Origin: Bradyrhizobium sp. NDS-1
GTDB taxonomy: Bacteria > Pseudomonadota > Alphaproteobacteria > Rhizobiales > Xanthobacteraceae
NCBI RefSeq assembly: GCF_032918005.1
Contig: NZ_CP136628.1
Location: forward strand, 1,969,501 to 2,033,500
Reading direction: 5' to 3'
Length of the DNA: 64,000 nt
Each line of letters starts with the position of its first letter. Position 1 is the stretch's first letter. The notes beneath the pieces are model-generated. The model was not told where the DNA came from and did not search any database. It worked only from the letters and a program-made list of their open reading frames with translations. The translations under genes were made by a program, and so were the position numbers. Below, piece after piece: positions 55,344 to 64,000 of the stretch.

Positions 55344-55442
55344 TTACTGCGGAAGCGATTCCGACTGTTGCTCGTGCGGAGACGTCAGGCGGATCGCCAT
55401 GAACAGCGCACCGATCAGCAACATCAGCAGATAGATTTTCAT
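55344..55442 (-). CDS. Small single-helix membrane peptide, 32 residues
   Basis: The frame begins MKIYLLMLLIGALFMAIRLT and ends QQSESLPQ. A single hydrophobic helix (residues 3-17) with a positive residue at each end is followed by a polar tail. GGAG lies 7 nt before the ATG (TGGAGAACACC). It lies in an otherwise unexplained gap, with its stop 4 nt from the convergent methyltransferase stop, and is divergent from the S49 peptidase gene. I do not recognise a family. It is short, so chance cannot be excluded. Confidence 0.5.
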   Translation of the reverse strand: MKIYLLMLLIGALFMAIRLTSPHEQQSESLPQ

Positions 55443-55553
55443 GGTGTTCTCCACTGCCTCATTGCAGCCTCCCAACCGGAAATCTGCAAAACACGTTCCA
55501 GGCACTTCCAATGACAGTCGCGTGATAAGAAATGGTTAATCAGAGGTAATGGC

Positions 55554-56462
55554 ATGGCCGAACAATTGAACGATCGTGAGAGTTCCGGCCTGGCCGACAA
55601 GCTCATGCAATACCTTCCCGTGCGGTTCCGCCCGGGCACTGCGGTGGTGCCGGTGGTGCGACTCTCAGGCGTGATCGGCGCGGTGACGCCCCTGCGTCCG
55701 GGCATGACGCTGGCGGGCGTCGCGCGCGTGCTGGAGCGGGCGTTTTCGTATCGGAACGCCAAGGCGGTGGCGCTGGTGATCAACTCGCCCGGCGGCTCGC
55801 CGGTGCAGTCGCGTCAGATCTACCTGCGCATCAAGCAGCTCGCGGCGGAGAAGAAGCTGCCGGTGCTGGTGTTCGTCGAGGACGTCGCGGCTTCCGGTGG
55901 CTACATGATCGCTTGCGCGGGCGACGAGATCATCTGTGATCCTTCCTCGATCCTCGGCTCGATCGGCGTGGTCGGCGGCAGCTTCGGTTTCCAGGAGGCG
56001 ATCAAGCGGCTCGGCATCGAGCGGCGCCTGTACACCGCCGGCGCGCACAAGGCGATGCTCGATCCGTTTCTCCCCGAGAACCCCGATGACGTCGCCAGGC
56101 TGAAGGCGATCCAGCGCGAGATCCACCAGATCTTCATTTCGCTGGTGAGGGACAGCCGCGGCGCGCGGCTGAAGGGCGACGACGATACGCTGTTCACGGG
56201 AGAATACTGGGCCGGCGAGAGTTCAGTTGCGTTCGGGCTGGCCGACAGCATCGGCGATCTCCGCTCAACTCTTCGTGCCCGCTACGGCGAGAAGGTTCTC
56301 ACCCCCGTGATTGCCCAGCCGACCGGGCTGCTCTCCGGTCTTCTGGGCCGAAAATCGCCCGGCGCGGGCCAGCTTTCGGCCCTGGAAGCAGTGGCCGGCT
56401 TGCCCGACGAGCTGATCTCGGCGGTCGAGACGCGGGCGATCTGGGCGAAATTCGGGTTCTAG
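55554..56462 (+). CDS. S49 family serine peptidase (short SppA/SohB type)
   Basis: A 302-residue peptidase of the S49 family, which digests signal peptides or membrane proteins. The catalytic Ser is S114 in VAASGGYMIACAGDEI, and the general base Lys is probably K166 in TAGAHKAMLDP. The core fold shows VALVINSPGGSPVQSRQIY. It is half the length of E. coli SppA, as usual for the single-domain type. No clear signal peptide or membrane helix is seen at the N terminus, so it may attach peripherally to the membrane. It is monocistronic or leads into the next small gene. Confidence 0.9.
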   Translation: MAEQLNDRESSGLADKLMQYLPVRFRPGTAVVPVVRLSGVIGAVTPLRPGMTLAGVARVLERAFSYRNAKAVALVINSPGGSPVQSRQIYLRIKQLAAEKKLPVLVFVEDVAASGGYMIACAGDEIICDPSSILGSIGVVGGSFGFQEAIKRLGIERRLYTAGAHKAMLDPFLPENPDDVARLKAIQREIHQIFISLVRDSRGARLKGDDDTLFTGEYWAGESSVAFGLADSIGDLRSTLRARYGEKVLTPVIAQPTGLLSGLLGRKSPGAGQLSALEAVAGLPDELISAVETRAIWAKFGF

Positions 56463-56567
56463 GCGCTACGCTCCCGCGCCATTTCGTCCCTCAGCCTGCC
56501 GATTGCGGCGCAGGACCATCTGCGCAACAATGCACCTGGGGGCTGAGCACTCAACAAGGATCGACCG

Positions 56568-56759
56568 ATGCCGCCGTTCGTCGCTTTTGCGGGCGTCCTG
56601 GGTGGGCTTGCCGTGGTCCGCTGGGCCTACAAGACCGCTGTCCGGATCAACCAGGAGCTGGAGGAGATGCGCCTGTCGCGCGTCGCCGAAGCCGCCCATG
56701 TAGGGGATATCCAGAAGCTGAAACGTGATCCCGTCACCGGAGCGTATCGGCCCGGTTAG
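56568..56759 (+). CDS. Small conserved hypothetical protein, one membrane helix
   Basis: A 63-residue protein with a weak N-terminal membrane helix (about 3-21, FVAFAGVLGGLAVVRWAYK), a charged helix, and the C-terminal motif LKRDPVTGAYRP. That closing DP-TG-YRP pattern recurs at the end of many small alphaproteobacterial membrane proteins. AAGGATCG precedes the ATG. It lies 105 nt after the S49 gene on the same strand and may be co-expressed. Function unknown. Confidence 0.68.
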   Translation: MPPFVAFAGVLGGLAVVRWAYKTAVRINQELEEMRLSRVAEAAHVGDIQKLKRDPVTGAYRPG

Positions 56760-56776
56760 GGGGCGCTCCGCTCAAG

Positions 56777-56880
56777 CGTCATTCCGGGGCTCGCGAAGCG
56801 AGAACCCGGAATCCATCGAACCACGAAGCGAGCGGCCCGATGGATTCCGGGGTTCGCCCTGCGGGCGCCCCGGAATGACG
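56777..56880. repeat. Palindromic intergenic repeat, CGTCATTCCGGGG family
   Basis: CGTCATTCCGGGGC (from 56777) pairs with GCCCCGGAATGACG (ending 56880), with inner GGAATCCATCG / CGATGGATTCC arms. It lies upstream of glyQ. Confidence 0.88.
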
Positions 56881-56970
56881 GCCAATTCGCCCCCTTTGCC
56901 TTGATTCCCACCCCCGCCGTCGATACGGTCCCGCGCGATTCAAAACCCCCCGCGAGAGCCTGATCTGACG

Positions 56971-57906
56971 ATGGACGCCTCATTGCCCGCCCATATGCGC
57001 CCGGAACGCTCGTTCCAGGGTTTTATTCTCGCGCTCCAGCGGTTCTGGGCCGAGCAGGGCTGCGTGATCCTGCAGCCCTACGACATGGAGATGGGCGCGG
57101 GCACCTTCCATCCGGCGACGACCCTGCGTGCGCTCGGGCCAAAACCCTGGAACGCCGCCTATGTGCAGCCCTCGCGCCGGCCCAAGGACGGCCGCTACGG
57201 CGAGAACCCGAACCGGATGCAGCACTACTACCAGTTTCAGGTGATCATGAAGCCGTCGCCGCCGAACCTTCAGGAGCTGTACCTGAAGTCGCTCGCCGCG
57301 ATCGGCATCGATTCCGCCGTGCATGACATCCGCTTCGTCGAGGACGATTGGGAGAGCCCGACGCTGGGCGCCTGGGGCCTCGGGTGGGAGTGCTGGTGTG
57401 ACGGCATGGAAGTCAGCCAGTTCACTTACTTCCAGCAGGTGGCCGGCTTCGAATGCGCGCCGGTCGCGGGCGAGCTCACCTACGGGCTGGAGCGGCTCGC
57501 GATGTATGTGCAGGGCGTCGACCGCGTCTACGATCTCAATTTCAACGGCCGCGACGGCGATCAGAAGGTCACCTACGGTGACGTTTTCCTGCAGGCCGAG
57601 CGGGAATATTCGAAGCACAACTTCGAGGTCGCTGACACCGCGATGCTCTTCGAGCAGTTCAAGATGGCCGAAGCTGCCTGCAGGAAATATCTCGACGCAG
57701 GCTGGAAGGACGACAAGCGCGAAGCGCATCTGATGGCGCTTCCGGCCTATGACCAGTGCATCAAGGCGAGCCATGTCTTCAACCTCCTGGACGCGCGCGG
57801 CGTGATCTCGGTGACGGAGCGGCAGAGCTACATTCTTCGCGTGCGCGAGCTGGCAAAAGCCTGCGGAGAGGCCTGGATCCATACTGAAGCGGGCGGAGCG
57901 GCCTGA
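56971..57906 (+). CDS. glyQ: Glycyl-tRNA synthetase alpha subunit
   Basis: GlyQ carries the class II aminoacylation core of the bacterial alpha2beta2 glycyl-tRNA synthetase. The 311-residue protein is full length. It shows the characteristic [19 protein letters not shown] start, [17 protein letters not shown] and the motif 2 region [19 protein letters not shown]. The ATG at 56971 leaves a 10-residue lead before the conserved start, so a second ATG at 56998 (MRPERSF) is also possible. glyS overlaps by 1 base (TGATG). Confidence 0.96.
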   Translation: MDASLPAHMRPERSFQGFILALQRFWAEQGCVILQPYDMEMGAGTFHPATTLRALGPKPWNAAYVQPSRRPKDGRYGENPNRMQHYYQFQVIMKPSPPNLQELYLKSLAAIGIDSAVHDIRFVEDDWESPTLGAWGLGWECWCDGMEVSQFTYFQQVAGFECAPVAGELTYGLERLAMYVQGVDRVYDLNFNGRDGDQKVTYGDVFLQAEREYSKHNFEVADTAMLFEQFKMAEAACRKYLDAGWKDDKREAHLMALPAYDQCIKASHVFNLLDARGVISVTERQSYILRVRELAKACGEAWIHTEAGGAA

Positions 57907-60005
57907 TGCCCGATCTTTTGCTTGAGCTGTTCTCGGAAGAAATCCCCGCGCGCATGCAGGCCAAGGCGGCCGACGATCTGCGCCGCATGGTCACCGACAA
58001 GCTCGTCGCCGAAGGCCTCGTCTATGAGGGCGCGAAAGCGTTCGCGACGCCGCGCCGGCTTGCGCTCACCGTGCACGGCATCCCCGCGCGCCAGCCTGAT
58101 CTCAAGACCGAGCGCCGGGGCCCGAAAATCGGCGCGCCCGACGCGGCCGTGCAGGGTTTTCTGAAAGCGACGGGGCTCAAGTCGCTCGATGAAGCCAAGA
58201 TCCAGCGCGACCCCAAGGGTGATTTCTACATCGGCTTGATCGAGAAGCCGGGCCGCGATGCGATCGAGGTGCTCGCCGAAATCCTCCCCGTCATCATCCG
58301 TACCTTCCCCTGGCCGAAATCGATGCGCTGGGGCGCGCGTTCCGGCAAGCCCGGCTCGCTGAGCTGGGTGCGTCCGCTGCACGCGATCACCGCGACCTTC
58401 GGGCCGGAGACCGAAGAGCCCGATGTCGTAAAGTTCGAGGTCGATGGCGTCGCGAGCGGCCAGACGACATATGGCCATCGCTTCATGGCGCCGGATGCGA
58501 TCAACGTGCGCCGCTTCGAAGACTACGAAGCGAAGCTGAAGGCTGCGAAAGTCATTCTCGATCCGCAGGCGCGCAAGGACATCATCTTTGCCGACGCCAA
58601 GGAATTGACGTTTGCGCAAGGTTTCGAGCTGGTCGAGGATCAGGTGCTGCTGGACGAGGTGTCGGGCCTCGTCGAATGGCCCGTTGTCATGATGGGTTCG
58701 TTCGAAGCGGAATACCTCGCGATCCCGGACGAGGTGATCCGCGCCACCATCCGCAACAACCAGAAGTGCTTCGTCGTCAAGGATCCCAAGACGGGCAAGC
58801 TGACCAACAAGTTCGTCCTCACCGCCAATATCGAGGCGACCGACGGCGGCAAGGTCATCGTATCAGGCAACGAACGCGTGATCCGTCCGCGTCTGTCGGA
58901 TGCGAAATTCTTCTACGAAACCGACCTGAAGACGAAGCTCGAGGACCGTCTGCCGAAGTTCGATCAGATCGTATTCCACGAGAAGCTCGGCACGCAGGCG
59001 GAGCGCATCAAGCGCATCGAGCGCTTGGCCGCCGAGATCGCGCCGCTGGTCGGCGCCGATGTCGCCAAGACCAAGCGCGCCGCGCATTTGGCGAAGGCTG
59101 ATTTGCTGACGGAAGTCGTCGGCGAATTCCCGGAAGTGCAGGGCCTGATGGGCAAGTACTACGCCCTCGCCCAGGGCGAGGACGCCTCCGTCGCCGCCGC
59201 CTGCGAAGAGCACTACAAACCACAAGGGCCGGCAGATGGCGTGCCGACCGATCCGGTGAGTGTCGCGGTGGCGCTCGCCGACAAGATCGATACGCTGGTG
59301 GGCTTCTGGGCCATCGACGAGAAGCCCACGGGCAGCAAGGATCCGTATGCGCTGCGTCGTGCGGCGTTGGGTGTGATCAGGCTGATCGCCGAAAACACGT
59401 TGCGTCTGTCGCTCATGAAGTTGGCTGCGTCCGCGCTTGCCGGCCTGTCGGTGAAGCCGACCGATATCTCGAGGCTTCCGAGCGACCTCCTCGCCTTCTT
59501 CGCCGACCGCCTCAAGGTCCAGCTCCGCGAGCAAGGCGCGCGTCACGATCTCGTCGACGCCGTGTTCGCGCTCGGCGGCCAGGACGATCTCCTGATGATC
59601 GTCCGCCGCGTCGAGGCACTCGGAAAATTCCTCGAGAGCGACGATGGGAAGAACCTGCTCGCCGGCATCAAGCGCGCCAGCAACATCCTCTCGATCGAGG
59701 AGAAGAAGGACAAGCGCAGCTTCGACGGCGCTCCGGATGCTGCGCTTTACAGCCTCGATGAGGAGAGGGCGCTGGCCAAGGCGATCGGCGAGGTGCAGGC
59801 GGAAGCAAGCGCTGCCGTCGCGAAGGAGGACTTCGCCGCCGCGATGAGCGCGATGGCGAAGCTGCGTCCGCCGGTCGATGCGTTCTTCGAAAAAGTTCGC
59901 GTCAACGACGACGATGCCAAGGTGCGCGAGAATCGCCTGAAGCTGCTGAACGAGATCCGCAGCGCCACGCGCGCGGTGGCGGATTTCTCGAAGATCCAGG
60001 ATTGA
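57906..60005 (+). CDS. glyS: Glycyl-tRNA synthetase beta subunit
   Basis: GlyS gives the tRNA-binding and HD-type domains of the alpha2beta2 enzyme. The 699-residue protein starts [18 protein letters not shown], as in homologues. [39 protein letters not shown] and, in the C-terminal half, [31 protein letters not shown] are conserved. The C-terminal part resembles the DALR anticodon-binding domain. It overlaps the glyQ stop by 1 base, guaranteeing 1:1 coupling. The 258-base gap that follows holds a repeat and a terminator. Confidence 0.96.
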   Translation: MPDLLLELFSEEIPARMQAKAADDLRRMVTDKLVAEGLVYEGAKAFATPRRLALTVHGIPARQPDLKTERRGPKIGAPDAAVQGFLKATGLKSLDEAKIQRDPKGDFYIGLIEKPGRDAIEVLAEILPVIIRTFPWPKSMRWGARSGKPGSLSWVRPLHAITATFGPETEEPDVVKFEVDGVASGQTTYGHRFMAPDAINVRRFEDYEAKLKAAKVILDPQARKDIIFADAKELTFAQGFELVEDQVLLDEVSGLVEWPVVMMGSFEAEYLAIPDEVIRATIRNNQKCFVVKDPKTGKLTNKFVLTANIEATDGGKVIVSGNERVIRPRLSDAKFFYETDLKTKLEDRLPKFDQIVFHEKLGTQAERIKRIERLAAEIAPLVGADVAKTKRAAHLAKADLLTEVVGEFPEVQGLMGKYYALAQGEDASVAAACEEHYKPQGPADGVPTDPVSVAVALADKIDTLVGFWAIDEKPTGSKDPYALRRAALGVIRLIAENTLRLSLMKLAASALAGLSVKPTDISRLPSDLLAFFADRLKVQLREQGARHDLVDAVFALGGQDDLLMIVRRVEALGKFLESDDGKNLLAGIKRASNILSIEEKKDKRSFDGAPDAALYSLDEERALAKAIGEVQAEASAAVAKEDFAAAMSAMAKLRPPVDAFFEKVRVNDDDAKVRENRLKLLNEIRSATRAVADFSKIQD

Positions 60006-60029
60006 AACGCGATAGCGCGGCAAACACCG

Positions 60030-60137
60030 CTGTCATTCCGGGGCGCGCCACTTGGCGCGAGCCCGGAATCCATTGTTCCTCACCACGCGCGGCACGATGG
60101 ATTCCGGGCTCGCGCTTCGCGCGCCCCGGAATGACAG
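60030..60137. repeat. Palindromic intergenic repeat, CTGTCATTCCGGGG variant
   Basis: CTGTCATTCCGGGGCGCG (from 60030) pairs with CGCGCCCCGGAATGACAG (ending 60137), with inner GAGCCCGGAATCCA / TGGATTCCGGGCTC arms. It is the longest perfect member in the window, in the convergent gap after glyS. Confidence 0.9.
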
Positions 60138-60141
60138 GAGC

Positions 60142-60183
60142 AAAAAGAAGTGCCCCGCCCGGCGGGGGAAGACCGGGCGGGGC
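60142..60183 (-). terminator. Rho-independent terminator of the DUF1236 gene
   Basis: GCCCCGCCCGG (60152-60162) and CCGGGCGGGGC (60173-60183) form a perfect 11-bp stem; on the minus strand ACTTCTTTTTG follows. It sits 80 nt beyond the DUF1236 stop, between convergent genes. Confidence 0.85.
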
Positions 60184-60263
60184 CCGATGTCCGATTTATA
60201 CTGCTCGCGCCAGCCTGATTGAAGTGACGCGCCGGACATCTAGTCGATGTCGATGATTCGATG

Positions 60264-60617
60264 TCAGTCCAGCACCTCGACGATGCGGCGCGAGCGCGGC
60301 TCGACCAGCACGGTCTCGCCGTTCACGACGGTGTAGCGGTAGGTGGTGGCGCCGAAGCGTTGCGGCACGTCATAATAAGTGACGCCGCTTTCGGGTAAGG
60401 TGGCACCGACCACCACACGATCCGGAATCCGAAAGGGCGGCACACGTTGTTCGACGACATAGTCGCGGAAGGCCGGCCGCTGATCGGTCGTAATGGTCGG
60501 GATGCTGTCGGTCGCGGCCGGCGCGCGTCCGACGGTGACACCGCTTTGCGCCTGCGCCGCAAGGGGCGAGCCGACCGCGGCCGCGAGCGCTGCAAGAGCA
60601 AGAATCCTGTTCCGCAT
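60264..60617 (-). CDS. Exported DUF1236 protein
   Basis: A 117-residue exported protein. The signal peptide is MRNRILALAALAAAVGSPLAAQAQS, with cleavage expected at AQA-QS (about 24). The DUF1236 domain follows: FRDYVVEQRVPPFRIPDRVVVGA, LPESGVTYYDVP and a YRYTVVNGETVLVEPRSRRIVEVLD end. The family is common in Bradyrhizobium and Rhizobium and its function is unknown. The ATG at 60617 has AAGGAG at good spacing. A terminator and repeat separate it from glyS. Confidence 0.87.
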   Translation of the reverse strand: MRNRILALAALAAAVGSPLAAQAQSGVTVGRAPAATDSIPTITTDQRPAFRDYVVEQRVPPFRIPDRVVVGATLPESGVTYYDVPQRFGATTYRYTVVNGETVLVEPRSRRIVEVLD

Positions 60618-60848
60618 GGACAACTCCTTCGACGTGATTTTATTTCGGACGCGCCAGTGGCGCAGCCGATTGGCCAATGCATGCACCCTTCGCAATGTTC
60701 CGGGAAAAGGCCCGCCGCATTCGCGGCAATTTCAGGCAGTTTTCGTGTGCGCCGGAACTCGCACTGCCCGTTGCGCGTCTCTACTCGCGGAACCGGGAGG
60801 GCTATGATCCGCCCGCGATTCGCCTCATCCTCCACAGAAAGATAGTTC

Positions 60849-61004
60849 ATGCACATCACCGTCGCCCACATTTCGCCGATCCTGTCGTTGATTGCGGGCG
60901 TGCTCATCCTGATCATGCCGCGGCTCCTCAACTTGATCGTCGCGATCTTCCTCATCGTGAACGGCGCGATCGGGCTCGGGCTCCTGAAGTGGCTCCGCTT
61001 CTAG
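60849..61004 (+). CDS. DUF3096 small membrane protein, 51 residues
   Basis: A 51-residue protein too short to be called by size filters. It starts MHITVAHISPILSLIAGVLI and has two hydrophobic helices (about 7-22 and 27-45) joined by a PRLLN turn, as in DUF3096 membrane proteins. AAAGATAG precedes the ATG, a weak ribosome site. Function unknown. It is co-oriented with ppdK 96 nt downstream and follows a 231-base gap with no other feature seen. Confidence 0.8.
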   Translation: MHITVAHISPILSLIAGVLILIMPRLLNLIVAIFLIVNGAIGLGLLKWLRF

Positions 61005-61100
61005 GTGTTCACTTTTCGGAACCGTCCGACTTGCGCGGGCCCGCCCAAAGTGGTGTAAGGCCCGCGATTTCCCATTCCTCTCGCAGGTTGTGTGCAAGCT

Positions 61101-64000
<2,900 letters not shown>

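Overview
The window is chromosomal DNA from a high-GC alphaproteobacterium. A Bradyrhizobium or close relative (Nitrobacteraceae, Hyphomicrobiales) is the best fit. The reasons are a single fused cytochrome b/c1 gene (fbcH) behind a Rieske gene, a fused TrpE-TrpG anthranilate synthase behind a Trp-rich leader peptide, a CcrM-type GANTC methyltransferase, a bacteriophytochrome with its heme oxygenase, and several families of palindromic intergenic repeats. I see no insertion sequence, prophage, integrase, CRISPR array, rRNA or tRNA. This is mostly core genome, with about 60 protein genes including two unlisted-size candidates.

Layout. 1-4.7 kb: hemF (cut by the window start), queE and trmL on the minus strand, then the cytochrome bc1 operon petA-fbcH closed by a strong terminator. 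4.8-8.5 kb: a dienelactone hydrolase family gene, then trpL, trpE(G) and apt. 8.5-13.7 kb, minus strand: a GIY-YIG-like protein, two tandem ParA/MinD-like ATPases, an M48 membrane protease, LemA and an Rsm22-like methyltransferase. 13.8-20.1 kb: smc, a DsbA-like oxidoreductase and a DciA/DUF721 protein on minus, with mutY divergent. 20.2-24.6 kb: thioesterase, FAD monooxygenase, GST, and a LysR regulator divergent from an NTF2-like gene, then a DUF1127 protein. 24.7-30.1 kb: bphO-bphP (light sensing) and a chemoreceptor. 30.2-37.6 kb: a second GST, a small membrane protein, ccrM, a zinc metallopeptidase, moaB, a MarR-GNAT fusion, a small glycosyltransferase and an RMD1/DUF155 protein. 37.7-46.7 kb: ackA-xfp (phosphoketolase pathway), a radical SAM protein, a VOC protein, rnhB, a large membrane protein and a family-4 uracil-DNA glycosylase. 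46.8-55.4 kb: ETF-ubiquinone oxidoreductase, a TPR protein, ispE, then a polyprenyl synthase/LysE/hydrolase operon facing a DUF2007/methyltransferase pair. 55.3-64 kb: a 32-codon membrane peptide, an S49 peptidase, glyQS, small exported or membrane proteins, and ppdK running off the end.

Functional links. petA-fbcH and the ETF-ubiquinone oxidoreductase both connect to the quinone pool, and the polyprenyl synthase probably makes its side chain. xfp and ackA together turn sugar phosphates into acetate plus ATP. smc, dciA, mutY, ccrM, rnhB and the uracil-DNA glycosylase form a scattered chromosome-maintenance set. bphO supplies biliverdin to bphP.

The observations most worth a second look are the trp attenuation leader, the tandem deviant P-loop ATPases with a perfect 10-bp inverted repeat just upstream, a 12-bp in-frame tandem repeat that sets the length of a membrane helix in the M48 protease, six GANTC sites packed at the ccrM promoter, histone-H1-like tails on PPDK and RNase HII, and palindromic repeats at nearly every convergent gene junction. 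None of these is shown here to be a new system; they are leads.
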